Assembly (NCBI RefSeq): GCF_041146795.1
Contig: NC_135187.1
Location: forward strand, 1,290,001-1,354,000
Reading direction: 5' to 3'
DNA length: 64,000 nucleotides
Source: Maylandia zebra
Lineage: Eukaryota; Chordata; Actinopteri; Cichliformes; Cichlidae
Shown in pieces: positions 23,401-36,500 of this stretch; within the stretch, counting starts at the first letter, position 1; each line of letters opens with the position of its first letter. Below the pieces are notes generated by a model that worked only from the letters and a program-made list of their open reading frames with translations, had not been told where the DNA came from and searched no databases. The position numbers and the translations under genes are program-made.

Positions 23401-24313
23401 CTGTCGTAGGTGGCTGACACGCTTCGCCATCGCTGTCGTTTAACTCACCCACTGCTGTGCTTGGCCCTGGAGTGTCCTCAGGCAGAGAGGACACTAGGAC
23501 AGAGGCCTAATGGAAGGCATCTGTCCTGTCAGGGGTGATCAAGGAAACACACGGGAAGACAGCAGGAACCAATCAGACACAGCGAGACAGGGCAAGCAAA
23601 AGTGAACACAATGCACATGAGACAAGGACTATCAAAATAAAACAGGAAGTAGCTCTGTGTGGTTTTGTTCAGGGGAAACACGGAAACAGAACGGACGGAG
23701 CAGAAGGAGAAACACAGAGAGGAAATGGATGAAGGTGAGGAAGAGAGAGAGGCAAACAACCATGGAGACAAGACTGACTTCCACAGGAAACACAGAGGGA
23801 AGTGAACGACCTGATCAGCAAACTCAAAAGCACCAGAGGACTAAACTAGGAAGCACAAATCTCATAAATCTCTCTAAGAAAACAGCAACGATTCAGAAGT
23901 GCACAAACACAAAACACTGGGCCAACGAGCCACAACCACCACCTGCTGATCGCCAATCAGGAAACACTAATTTCCTGATTGGAGGTTGAACTGTCGTATG
24001 AAGCACTCAGTCTTTTCTAACGTTTTATAGTCCGAACAAAATGGCTTCGTCCATCTGTAAAATAACTGAGGGATAATTTTATGACAGATTTACTGTCAGT
24101 GAGATAAAAACTGTGACGCGTCGCACACTTTGAGCTGCGGTCACACCTTTATCCAAGCACACAGTCTCACACTGAACTTCACAGCTTTTATTATCTGAGT
24201 CTCATATGTAAACTATAAATATGTAAATGTGAATAGAGTGAAAGAGTCTCACCTGCAGCGACATTAGAGCCCAGAGTGCAGGCCAACAGGCAGCAGAAGA
24301 TGTTCACCTTCAT
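20417..24313 (-). CDS. Gene B2: single-V Ig receptor with short tail and Arg at the membrane span; donor split by a hAT element
   Basis: Exons (minus strand): leader 24313-24253 (starts [10 protein letters not shown]), V 22654-22376, Thr/Ala stalk 21860-21789, transmembrane 21047-20940, linker 20669-20604, and a 37-nt exon 20453-20417. All joins up to the last are phase 1. In the linker the tyrosine of VYDEI has become Cys (VCDET). The membrane exon reads LFDLGIRALVVFVCSLVLVI, with an Arg at its outer end, unlike the uncharged spans of A, B and C. The last exon reaches TGA at 20430-20428 after eight codons, giving about 203 residues and no tyrosine motif. The original GTAAAT donor was separated from its exon by the hAT insertion. 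It could be an activating, adaptor-coupled receptor or a gene losing its tail; no further tail exons were found downstream. Confidence 0.55.
22150..22255 (+). repeat. SINE 3' part in gene B2 intron
   Basis: It reads CACCAGTGTGTGAATGACTG, then TAAAGCACTTTGGGGTCC and the CAGACCATTTACCATTA tail. It matches the tail of the full SINE at 35190-35490 at the paralogous place in gene C. The head is absent here. Confidence 0.65.
22376..22654 (-). CDS. Gene B2 exon 2: V-like Ig domain
   Basis: 93 codons with Cys in TLRCPHS, Trp in GVRWSRES and DSGRYFC, and a G strand of [10 protein letters not shown]. It is almost identical to V1 of gene C (only a few differences, QVTLRC versus RITLRC), and shares DKTTKHIND with it where gene B has DGDKKHIND. 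Confidence 0.72.
22740..23950. other. Insertion in the B2 first intron relative to gene C; low-complexity repeat sequence
   Basis: This is not present at the matching position of gene C (around 35945-36254). The segment 23530-23950 is A/G-rich with repeated GAAACACAG and GAGACA words, and resembles sequence at 40020-40320 and 51340-51890. It is probably one repeat family that I cannot name. Confidence 0.4.
23284..23392 (-). pseudogene. Frameshifted fragment of a transposon-type Myb/SANT or coiled-coil protein (weak)
   Basis: The minus strand reads DDELLDLIREDTRQQREAEE and, after an apparent one-base loss, a segment resembling MDRLxxxLERLV. That pattern is common at the C-terminus of transposon-encoded Myb/SANT-like proteins. 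It is short and broken, so the call is tentative. Confidence 0.3.
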
Positions 24314-24454
24314 CCTCACACAGTGCGAAGTGTCTGAACAGTTCCTGTGTGATCTGAGAACAGGAACTGAACACGCCTGTTCTTCCTCCTGCTGCTCGTA
24401 ACCACACAGCTTTACAAACACAAACTTGTTTGTGGGTAAGAGGTAACAGATGCT

Positions 24455-24463
24455 CTTTTTATA
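24455..24463 (-). promoter_or_regulatory. TATA box of gene B2
   Basis: TATAAAAAG on the - strand, 142 bases upstream of the B2 start codon, in the same context as the B and C boxes. Confidence 0.5.
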
Positions 24464-24479
24464 GTCTGTGAACATGTTT

Positions 24480-25630
24480 CAATGTTAACATTTAAATGGG
24501 GACATTTTTATGTTGTCGCTGACTGGAAACAGATACTCTGTCTTACTTACTCTGCAGACAGATCAACAAGCGTAAGGACTGACGACTCACAGAGGATGCA
24601 AAGTGGTATCAGCTGGAAACTTGTGGTTTTAACCTGAGCTGCAGGAAGAACAAATACACATGGAAACCAAAGGATATTAATAACATGACAAGAAGCCATT
24701 TACACGTCACAACACGGAGTCCACTGAGTTCAGTGGAAGTGAGTATTTTTAAAGCTGTGTGTCAGAAACCACACTGATCAGTCACTCATTCAGATATTGA
24801 TGAAGAAGCACTGGCAGCTAAAATCCTCTTCATCAGTTCTTCACTGAGAGCACCAGATCCATGAGGCTGGGCTCTACCACACCAGGTGAGACCCCAGGTG
24901 CAGGCTGTGTAAAGAGGCCACATAACAGCAGGCTGAAGGGTGTGTCTCGTCCCTTTACTGTGTCTGCTGTAACTGAGTGGATGTCTGTTGTTGTGACGCA
25001 GTGTGAAGATGAGTTCCAAGACTCAGGACTGCTGTGGTGGGGGCACCTGCTCACCCCCTCCCTCAGAACAACACATCACTCACGTAGGAATATTGATGGA
25101 GGGTTGTGGGCGGCGTAGGTCACAGTCGGTAGGGCCATTCACGTAGCCGTGCTGGCTGTAATGCGGCGACCTGGCCCTCTTTTTAATTACACTTTACTCA
25201 TGATCTGCTTTTATGAGGCTTACAGTGCTGGTGCTGAAGAACAGAGCAGAGTGTAAAGATGTCTGAAGTTTAGGAGCAGGGATACACGATCCACCTGCCT
25301 CAGGCGAGCGTCTGGAGGAGCCTAACCTCAAAGATGAAGATCTGCATAGTTACATATATCCAAATCCCTCTGAAAAACAAACACTTATGATTTAACCAAC
25401 AACGCTTTTATTTATTTAATCCAGGTAAAAAGTCTCATTGACTTCTCTGTTCTCAGAGGCCGGGTCTCTGTTGGCATTCTCATTAGAATTACTTTGAGTA
25501 AACCTCCCAAACATGTAATCACCAATAATGGTTCATAAAAACATTCATTTGATGTCATTTAACATGATTAAAAAAGTCGCCCTGATGATGAATTCCACTG
25601 TAGAAACAGGCTCTAAAAACAATTTCATGA
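24480..25630. other. Intergenic between B2 and C, nothing firm
   Basis: No receptor exon was recognised. 24780-25110 has open frames on both strands without any domain I know. A - strand AATAAA at 25634-25639, about 280 bases beyond the gene C stop, is a possible polyadenylation signal. Confidence 0.3.
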
Positions 25631-25917
25631 CATTTTATTGCCTTAATTTCCTAAATGAATGTATTTACAGTTTTACAGCACACACACATCTGTACTGTTA
25701 ACATGTTAAAAACATCAGAGCAACATTTCACCTGATGACAGCGTTCAGGACTGATTGCTTTTTTTGTATTCATGTTTTCAGGTTGTATTACGACTAACAG
25801 TAACACACACAGCTTTTCACAATAATTCAGAATAATCTCGACATATCCATGTTACATGTTCCCATGAACATCTGTGCTGAGGCAGATTGTTCCTGACGGC
25901 AGGACATTCAGGTGAAG

Positions 25918-26621
25918 CTACACCGGTCCGGCCTGCTTCTTGGGTTTCTCCAGTAAGACATACGTGTTGTTGACGGGCTGTGAAGAACCTGTGGATCATA
26001 AACATCATCAGTCTGAGTGGGTTGTGTGTAACAAACACAGCTGTGCAGGTTTGGCGTGTTCACCATGAGTTTGTGTAAAATGAGGTGCTGAGTGGCAGCT
26101 CAGGTGTTACCGGTCGTGTTTCCAGTCCGTGGCAGCTCAGCGATGGTGTCGTATGTGGCATCACTGTGGTCTGATCCTCCTGTTAAAATGTTTATCAAAT
26201 AGTCTTCATCAGATCCAAGTAACAGTCCAGTTTTAAGCTGTTACACACAACAAATCAACATTTTCAGCTTTAGAAGACACCAGATCCAAAAGTTTGATCA
26301 CACAAAATAATTTTGGGTTATCCAAAAATAACTCATGTGTGGCTCTTTTAGTACCCGTCCAAATCAGAAGCAAGAATTAAAGTTACCTTTATTATTTCCA
26401 GCATGGAAAGTGGAAGCAGTCAAGGAATGTGGAAAATCTGTAAATGAAATATTTTGATTAGATGCAGCATGAAGGTGGAAGGAGATGAAGTGTCAGCAGA
26501 AGGTTTGCTTAGATCATGTGACTGTGAAGGCTCAGTGCAGCACAGGTGTTACTGGTGTCGTTTCCAGTCTGTGGCAGCTCAGCGATGGTGTCGTATGTGG
26601 CATCACTGTGGTTTGATCCTC
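25918..26621 (-). CDS. Gene C tail cassettes (four tyrosine-type exons)
   Basis: The order is 69-nt YDTI, 51-nt His-substituted cassette, 69-nt YDTI, and terminal TYVLL. An apparent deletion of about 138 bp relative to gene B (breakpoint near 26090, corresponding to 10054-10190) removed the whole SPYSVI exon and its splice sites. Frame is kept because the neighbouring exons share phase 1. Confidence 0.6.
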
Positions 26622-27480
26622 CTGTCAACAACAAGTCTCAGTAAGAGTTTGCATCATTTTTACTTGTGTTCATATTCACAGTGTTCAGTGACATGATGAG
26701 TAAAAAGAATTTGTGTGTGGACTTAGCCAAAAAATACGTGTGAAACTCTGCACTCAAGTTTCAAGTTACAAGTACGAATTTTGACCCTGTTTTTCTTCCT
26801 TTCATCTGATTGGCCAATGTCATGTCAATCACAAATGTAACTATCCAATCAGAGAACAGATGGGTTTGGCTGTCGGAGCGGCGCTTTTTTGAACTGCAGG
26901 TCCTTCAAACTGTCACAGCTGCTTCACTCTCACCATTTATAAGATGAAGTTCTGCTCCAGCTGGTATCTCATCATAGACGTGGAGCTGTTCGTCAGTCCC
27001 TGCAGACAGATCAGAGTCAGCTCCTGCTTTAAAGTTTAAAACACGCTGCCTGTGATGACGTCAAGCTGTGACAGCATTATTAACAATCTTTTAGCTGTTA
27101 GACCTCCTCGACGTGTAGAGCCCCAAGAGAGCGCTCAGATCCTCTAACCAGCTGCTCTTAGTGCAACAAAGGCCCCGACGGTGACCGAGGTGACCGAGCT
27201 TTTGCAATTGCCGCACCCAAACTCTGGAATAATCTTCCTGTCGATGTCCGCATGTCAGATTCCATTCAATCGTTTAAATCACGCTTAAAAACTCACCTGT
27301 TCCATCGAGCTTCTGAAACAAATTGGCTTGGACTTCCAGCTGGTCTGCATCTGTGCCGTGCAACTGTAACTATAACTGCTTTTAATGGTTTTTAACTGTT
27401 TTTGTTGCCTTTGTTGTAATCTGCTTTGCTACCTCGTGTTTGATGGACACTGTCCTTTTTAAATGTGCTATAATAATAAA

Positions 27481-27520
<40 letters not shown>

Positions 27521-30500
27521 TAGCTAATGACACTGATCTAGAATTTGATAAACCTGCTCTTATCTTAAAAGTACCAAAACACAGTGTGACTGCAGCTGTG
27601 AGCAAATGCTTTACTTTGACAGGCTGATGAACAGAAGAGGACACATGTCACACAGATGTCAGCATTTACAGCAGCACCTCTGCTCATAATTGTACGTGTG
27701 GACTGAAAAAGCCTTTTCTGGTCCTGTAATCTATGCTGTTCCAACGGTGGATGTTCATGATATTCAATAACCCTGTGAGCTAAAAGCCCAGGCTTCACTC
27801 TGCTCTGAAACACTCTTATTCACAGGAGGCTGACCAGTAAGAACGGCTTGTTTCACACAGAGCATGAAGTGAGCAGCTGCAGACGGGCAGTCATCCGAAA
27901 CTACTCAGTCCAGGAATCCAGCAGTCTGAGGGGGCACCGCTAAACTGTGATGTGTCCTGACCTGTTACCTACAGGTCGTGACTCAAAAGTGAGGCTGAGA
28001 TTAAACTTTCTAAAAATCTAATTTATGAGATTAAATAAATTGTGTGAATGGAATCAAGGCAGAGCTGAAAAGAAGCAGGAAAATAGAAAAAACAAGGAAC
28101 ACCAAGAAAAGAAAAGCATCAAAACTGAGTCACATTTTAAAGTTTTACAGTGTCGAGTGTTGGAGGCAGACTGCTCCAAAGTGCAGAACCACCACAGCAA
28201 AGGCCCAGTCTCCTCTGCTTCGACCAGCATCAGAGATGTGTTAGGACAGTGGTGTTACGTCAGGACAGGCAAATCTAAGAACAGACATGAATGAAAAAAC
28301 AAACCAAAGCGATCTCTCCTCTCAGAGCTCCTTGGTTTGTACATACATCCTTTGAATTACTGCCATCTTGTGGCCACAGCTGGCTACTGTCACTAAAAGC
28401 TGCACTTATTTCAGACTCGTAGCAAAGTGTGTCAGAGGGCGTCTGTGTGTCCTGCTCACACTGAATGAAGCTGCAGCTTCTTCCTGTGTGCACATTTACA
28501 TTGTGTTTAAACTGCTGTGACTTTAACAGTAAACTGATGGGAGAGCAGCATGAGAGGCAAGCTGCTGCTTCACTGTTCTGAGGTCAGTTACTACCTGCAC
28601 CAGCTAGCATTAGCTGATTGCTGTGTGTAATGTAGGACCTTAAACAGAATATAAAGTATTTAAGATGTACTTAATATTCTGGGGTAATAAAGTAGGTATT
28701 TATTCAACTGTGGCAGTAGCTACTTAGATTTTACAATTCTTCAGCCAGGAAGGAGTGCAGTATGTTTTAATCTGATTGAATTTATCTTGTTAAATAGGTG
28801 AATAGTGGAGGAGGATCCTTTGTTTGCATGTGTAATTGGGGTTGGGGTGGTGGGGGGCATCGCTTCTGCTTGCCTGTCTGTAAAAGTCGATCCTAAAACG
28901 TACTGGAAGCCATAACGGGGGAAATATGGTCTCGTTTACGTGTGCCTGTCAGACGTCGAGCTTCTTCTTTCTGAATAAGTTACAGAAGACAAAGCAGAGC
29001 CCGGCTGATGCCATTTGTTATTACATGAATCTCATTCCATAGCAGACCAGCTGGGATGCAGCACCCAGCGGGTGCAGACAACACTATGGTGGGAAGCTGC
29101 CGTGAATGTCATAGAAGTTGGTAACAGAGGTCAGATACAACCTGAATCCACTGGTGGAGAGGTTCAAAGGAGATCCTGAATAAAACCGAAGACAGTCCAT
29201 CGAAGAAGGAACGAGGAACAGCTGTTAGGAAGTCACTACATAGTTTTTAAACCTCACTGATACGTCTCCTGTGACCTTTCTGATTTCTTCAAAAGAACCG
29301 AGTGAAGGAAGCTAAACTGGACCACAGCAGATATGTGAGAATGATGCGACTAACATGTCTAAACCAATGAATAAGTCATGTAAACCACAGATTCTGGTCA
29401 TGTTTCTCTTTACTCACCTCGTCTGCTGGACCTGCATCTCCACATGAAGCAGGCAGTGATGAGGATGAAGATGGAGAGAAGAAGAAGACCAGTTCCTATC
29501 AGGAAACTCTGCACTGGAAAAGCTGGACAAGGTCAGAGTGATGAACACGGATCATGCATCACATACATGGACACTCTGTAATATTTAATATATAAACACA
29601 TCAGACCTCACTCTAAAGGTCATTTATGCTACAGGCCAGAAGAGATGAACATGTTTACATTTAAACCTGTTCAACTGCACTCGTTAGATTCTTTGATGCA
29701 ATCATACCTGATGGAGCATCGGGGGGTGATGCAGTTGTTACTGATGCTGTATGAGTTGTAGCAGTAGGTGTTGTTGTTGTTTTTGTTGTCTTATTATCTT
29801 AAGTACAGAAAAAAGAAAATGTAGATACATAAAAAATAACAGCTTAAAAATCAACGATTGAACTTTAAATATACGAGTTGGTTAAAAACAAACTCCACAT
29901 ACAAACAAAGTAAAAAACTGAACTGAAGAATTTCACATAACATCTTGTGATTTGTGAACAATGATTGGATGCTGTCTGACTGATGCTGATTAATGTCACG
30001 CGGTGAAGCTGACATGTTTTAACTTTGTGTTTTTAAGCATTTGTGCATGAGTTGCTGTGTTTCATCGTTTTTAATCTTTAATAATGTACAGTGTTTTATT
30101 CGTACAGTTTCATTGCATGCTTTTATTGTGTATATTGTTGACGTGTTGCCGGAAGACTTCCAGGCATGCCAGTTAAGACTGTGACCAATCAGGGTTTGCC
30201 TTGGCCACCGTAGGCCAATAAGAGGACCTGGCGGGGCAGATGAAGGGGGCTAGAGGTAGAGCATGAGAGACTGCAGCAGCGACATGGCGGGATAGCCGGT
30301 GGTCGGCGACTGTTGCAGAGAGCGGCAGAAAACAGAGGAAACTCTACAAAAACATTTCTGTGTTACCCTAAAGCAGATGACTCGTAATCTGGAGAGGAAA
30401 TGGCGTGTCACAAATCTAGAGGATCATCATTTAGCCTGGAGAAATAGTTTGTTACTTTATAAGAAAGCCCTCCGCAAAGCCAGAACATCTTACTATTCAT

Positions 30501-33500
30501 CACTGATTGAAGAAAATAAGAACAACCCCAGGTTTCTCTTCAGCTCTGTAGCCAGGCTGACAAACAGTCAGAGCTCTGTTGAGCCAACAATCCCTTTAAC
30601 ATTAACTAGTAATGACTTCATGAACTTCTTCACAAATAAAATTTTAATCATTAGAGAAAAAATTACCAGTAATCATCCCACAGATGTAATATTATCTACA
30701 GCTACTTTCAGTACCATTGATGTTAAGTTAGACTCTTTTTCTCCAATTAATCTTTCTGAGTTAACTTCAATAATTACTTCCTCCAAACCATCAACGTGTC
30801 TTTTAGACCCCATTCCTACAAAACTGCTCAAAGAAGTCCTGCCATTAATTAATTCTTCGATCTTAAATATGATCAACCTATCTCTAATAATCAGCTATGT
30901 ACCACAGGCCTTCAAGCTGGCTGTAGTTAAACCTTTACTCAAAAAGCCTCTCTAGACCCAGCAGTCTTAGCTAATTATAGGCCAATCTCCAACCTTCCTT
31001 TATATCAAACATCCTTGAAAGAGTAGTTGTCAAACAGCTAACAGATCATCTGCAGAGGTTTATTTGAAGAGTTTCAGTCAGGTTTCAGAGCTCATCACAG
31101 CACAGAAACAGCTTTAGTGAAGGTTACAAATGATCTTCTTATGGCCTCTGACAGTGGACTCATCTCTGTGCTTGTCCTGCTAGACCTCAGTGCAGCGTTC
31201 GATACTGTCGACCATAATATCCTATTAGAGCGATTAGAACATGCTGTAGGTATTACAGGTACTGCGCTGCAGTGGTTTGTATCATATCTATCTAATAGAC
31301 TCCAGTTTGTGCATGTAACTGGAGAGTCCTCTTCACACACTGAGGTTAATTATGGAATTCCACAGGGTTCAGTGCTAGGACCAATTCTGTTTACATTATA
31401 CATGCTTCCCTTAGGCAGCATCATTAGAAGACATAGCATACATTTACACTGCTATGCAGATGACACCCAGCTCTATCTGTCCATGAAGCCAGATAACACA
31501 CACCAATGAGTTAAACTGCAGGAATGTCTTAAAGACATAAAGACCTGGATGGCCGCTAACTTTCTGCTTCTTAATCCAGATCAAACTGAGGTTATTGTAC
31601 TCGGCCCTGAAAATCTTAGAAATATGGTCTCTAAGCAGATTCTTACTCTGGATGGCATTACCTTGGCCTCCAGTAACGCTGTGAGGAACCTTGGAGTCAT
31701 TTTTGACCAGGACATGTCCTTCAATGCACATATTAAACAAATATGTAAGACTGCTTTCTTCCATTTGTGCAACATCTCTAAAGTTAGAAATATCCTGTCT
31801 CAGAGTGACGCTGAAAAACTAGTTCATGCATTTATTACTTCCAGGCTGGACGACTGTAATTCATTATTATCAGGATGTCCTAAAAACTCCCAGAAAAGCC
31901 TTCAGCTGATCCAAAATGCTGCAGCAAGAGTCCTGACAGGGACTAGAAAGAGAGAGCATATTTCTCCTGTTTTGGCTTCCTGTTAAATCCAGAATTCAAA
32001 ATCCTGCTCCTCACATACAAGGTCTTAAATAATCAGGCCCCATCTTATCTTAATGACCTTGTAGTACCATATCACCCTATTAGAGCACTTCGCTCTCGCT
32101 CTGCAGGCCTACTTGTTGTTCCTAGAGTATTTAAAAGTAGAATGGGAGGCAGAGCCTTCAGTTTTCAGGCCCCTCTTCTGTGGAACCAGCTTCCAGTTTG
32201 GATTCAGGAGACAGACACTATCTCTACTTTCAAGATTAGGCTTCAAACTTTCCTTTTTGCTAAAGCATATAGTTAGGGCTGGACCAGGTGACCCTGAATC
32301 CTCCCTTAGTTATGCTGCAATAGACGTACGCTGCCGGGGATTCCCATGATGCATTGAGTTTTTCCTTTCCAGTCACCTTTCTCACTCACTGTGTATTAAC
32401 AGACCTCTCTGCATTGAATCATATCTGTTATTAATCTCTGTCTCTCTTCCACAGCATGTCTTTATCCTGTCTTCCTTCTCTCACCCCAACCAATCACAGC
32501 AGATGGCCCCGCCCCTCCCTGAGCCTGGTTCTGCCGGAGGTTTCTTCCTGTTAAAAGGGAGTTTTTCCTTCCCACTGTTGCCAAAGTGCTGCTCATAGGG
32601 GGTCATATGATTGTTGGGTTTTTCTCTGTATCTATGAAGCGCCTTGAGGCGACTTTTGTTGTGATTTGGCGCTATATAAATAAAATTGAATTGAATTGAA
32701 TTGGAGCATCGGGGGGTGATGCAGGTGTTACTGATGCTTTATGAGTTGTTGCAGTAGTTGTTGTTGTTGTAGTAGGTGGTGGTGGTGTGGTAGTTGTTGT
32801 TGTTGTTGTCTTATTATCTTTAATAATGTACAGTGTTTTATTCGTACAGTTTCATTGCATGCTTTTATTGTGTATATTGTTGACGTGTTGCCGGAAGACT
32901 TCCAGGCATGCCAGTTAAGACTGTGACCAATCAGGGTTCGCCCTTGGCCACCGTAGGTCAATAAGAGGACCTGGCGGGGCAGATGAAGGGGGCTAGAGGT
33001 AGAGCATGAGAGACTGCAGCAGCGACACGGCGGGATAGCCAGTGGTCGGCGACTGTTGCAGAGAGCGGCAGAAAACAGAGGAAACTCTACAAAAACATTT
33101 CTGTGTTACTTTTGGGTTCATGTGTCTCACCTCTGTCAGATCTCTGTCCTTTGGTCACATTCAGATAAGCAGCTGGTTCTCCATCACAGTAGTACAGTCC
33201 AGAGTCAGCAGGCTCAGCTTCTCTTATACGTAATGTTGTGTCCTCCGTGGAAACAGAAATCCTTCCTTCATTTATTTCTCCAGAGTCTCGTCTCCACGTG
33301 GGAACAGCTGATCCTCCAACATCATGAGAACAGTTCAGAGTGATGCTGCTCCTCTCTGCAACACTCACTATTGTTGTTCCTGTGAAGAATTCATGACATT
33401 TATCATTAAAGTGATTCTTTCCAACGTGCTGATTGGTTTAAAGGTGGACGTCAACAGGAAAGAGGAGGACAGGGAGCACAGAGAGGGCTGCAGCCGACAG

Positions 33501-36500
33501 CGTTCATTGTTTTCACTGTTTCACTGCATCCATTTCTATTTATCTGTTTCCATCAAACTGGAGCTCAGGCAGCAACAACAGCACAGACAGACACGAGTCC
33601 ACACAGTATATCTGTGCACTGCCCCCTGGTGGCAGCACACAGCTACTACAGGCTGTGTGAAGCTGGCCCGAGCCGCCACTTCAAACAGGAAGTCTGCGCT
33701 CTGACTTGATAACTCGGTGATGATACCTAGTGATGGGTACCAGTTCTGACATAAACGGTAGTAACCAGACCGAAAAGCAGAGCACATTTCGGTGCTTTAT
33801 TTTTTTTTTCCTGAGATGTGATACACTTTAGATTCTAGCCAATCATTTTACGTTTCCGAGGATAGTAGGCGGGTCCAGGTACGTGCGTTCTTTTAGAGGA
33901 GAGCTATAGATTAAATGTCCAAGGCGAAGCGGTCAAAAGTCTGGCTGTACTTCACAGCAAAAGATGCAAACTCAGCAGCAACAAGTGCTTTAAGCTGATA
34001 CTGTGATACTGTCAAAGGAGGTAACTCCTCGAATCCGATGAAACACCTGGCGACACATAGCGTTTTTTTTTGTTTTTTTTTTAAAGCCGAGAAATGCACC
34101 GTATTTGATAGCTTGCTGCGAGACCTCACACCGAGCACATCTACTGCGGGTGTGGTGCCTGTTATCAGACCCGGAGTTAGCAACATCCCCCAAAAACCCG
34201 AAGAGGAGAGTCCTGGCCCCTAGCCCTGCCAGTGTAGCAGAAATGATGAGGATGATGATGCAGCAGCAGCCGTTCTTCTCTGCGTGAGTAGCTTCATGTT
34301 GTTCGTGTGTAATTTACGTTGAGTAGGCTAACCACGTTATTACATTAATGCATGTAAGGTGAACTAGCAAACATCATCATAGCTACATGCGGCTGTCTTC
34401 TTGTTTGATGGCAGATACTCCCTTCACCCTGGACAAAAAGGCTAAAATGACCAAAGAAAAAGAGGGAAACAGTTAAACGTGAGAGGTTTTTGGACAAAGT
34501 TTGTGTTTTTTCCATTGTTTAAGCTTCCAGCCAAGAGTGATGCCATATATGCCCCATAGCTGCAGAAAAGGCTAACGTTGTTATCTTTTTACAAAAAAAC
34601 AGTTAAACATGAGAGGTTTTTGGACAAAGTTTGGGTTTTCCATTGTTTAAGCACCGGCACCGTTTCAAACGTACCGGTTTGGCACCAGTATTGGATAAAA
34701 CCTAAACGATACCCATCCCTAATGATACCGGTTATCTCTGCTAGGGTTTTAGGTTTCTGATGTTGAAGACAGAATGACATCATCAACATAAAGTCGGTCA
34801 CTGCACAAAAACCCAAAAATGCTTCAGTGTGATCATGGTAAATGGCCTGTATTTATATAGCGCTTTACTAGTCCCTAAGGACCCCAAAGCACTTTACACA
34901 TCCAGTCATCCACACATTCACACACTGGTGATGGCAGCTACATTGTAGCCACAGCCACCCTGGGGCGCACTGACAGAGGCGAGGCTGCCGGACACTGGCG
35001 CCACCGGGCCCTCTGACCACCACCAGTAGGCAACGGGTGAAGTGACTTGCCCAAGGACACAACGACCGAGACTGTCCAAGCCGGGGCTCGAACCAGCAAC
35101 CTTCAGATTACAAGACGAACTCCCAACTCTTGCGCCACGAATCATCATATCAGCTGAAGTTCAGATACACTGTGGTTTGAGTTTACAGAGAGCTGTAGCT
35201 CAGGTGGCAGAGCAGGTCAGCCACTAATCAAAAGGTCGGTGGTTCGATCCCAGGCTGCCTCCTTGGGGAAGATACTAACCCCATGTTTGCCTACTGGTGG
35301 TGGTCAGAGGGCCCGGTGGTGCCAGTGTCCGGCAGCCTCGCCTCTGTCAGTGCGCCCCAGGGTGGCTGTGGCTACAATGTAGCTGCCATCACCAGTGTGT
35401 GAAGGACTGAATGTAGTGTAAAGCACTTTGGGGTCCTTAGGGACTGAGTAAAGCGCTGTACAAATACAGACCATTTACCATTATTATGTAGCTGCTGGTT
35501 ATTTGATGTTTGCAGATAAATGTTGTTGTAAAAGTGTTTAAAATATGTTTGCATGTCACCAGTAACAGAGATGGATTTTAAACAGAAAATAGAAAAACAT
35601 GATGTTACCTGATGGGATCACTGTCAGCTCCACAGCTGCTTCATGGTCACAGAAGTATCTGCCAGAGTCTGAGGGAGCAGCTCTGAGGACGATCAGAACC
35701 CCGTCAGCCTGTGAACTGTATCGTTTCTGTGGATCATTGATGTGTTTTGTAGTTTTGTCTCCATCAGCTGTAAGTATGTCAGCTCTGCTTCCTCCACTCT
35801 CTCTGCTCCACCTCACTCCACCCTCCACAGAGTGAGGACAGCGCAGAGTGATCCGCGTCCCCTCCTTAACTCCTTCATGGGTCAAACCTGCAAAAACAAA
35901 CAGTTTTCAGAATCACATAAACCTTCAGATGCTGTGGACACACGGTAACATCACACGTCTAGACTGACCTTAACTGGAGCGTTCCTTAATGCTTTGATCC
36001 CAAAGTTTCATGAAGTTAAACTTTGTTACATGATCAGTGAAGGAAGAATTTCAAAGCTGCCAATCATCCAAGATTCATATACAGAACTAAAAATCACCAA
36101 CCAGGCTGATATCTGACAGAGTAACAGCACAAGCATGATTTCTGTCCACTGTGGTCAGACTGTCTGTAATAATGAAGCTTCTTTGAAGGATGTGAGGCTG
36201 GAAATGGAGCGGCACCGACATGTCACTCAGCTGTTTTAGTACTGATGTTTCATGATCGCAGCTTCAATCAGGAAACACTAATTTCCTGATTGGAGGTTGA
36301 ACTGTCGTATGAAGCACTCAGTCTTTTCTAACGTTTTATAGTCCGAACAAAATGGCTTCGTTCATCTGTAAAATAACTGAGGGATAATTTTATGACAGAT
36401 TTACAGTCAGTGAGATAAAAACTGTGACACGTCGCACACTTTGAGCTGCGGTCACACCTTTATCCAAGCACACAGTCTCACACTGAACTTCACAGCTTTT

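Noticed and set aside
31117-31509. Reverse transcriptase with YADD as a host or defence-type reverse transcriptase
   Set aside because: Sequence, UTR and ATTG-rich tail are those of a vertebrate L2-type LINE, and the frame is broken.
35190-35260. A possible tRNA gene (A and B boxes present)
   Set aside because: The boxes belong to the head of a SINE with a long non-tRNA body. The anticodon arm and acceptor stem do not fold as a tRNA.
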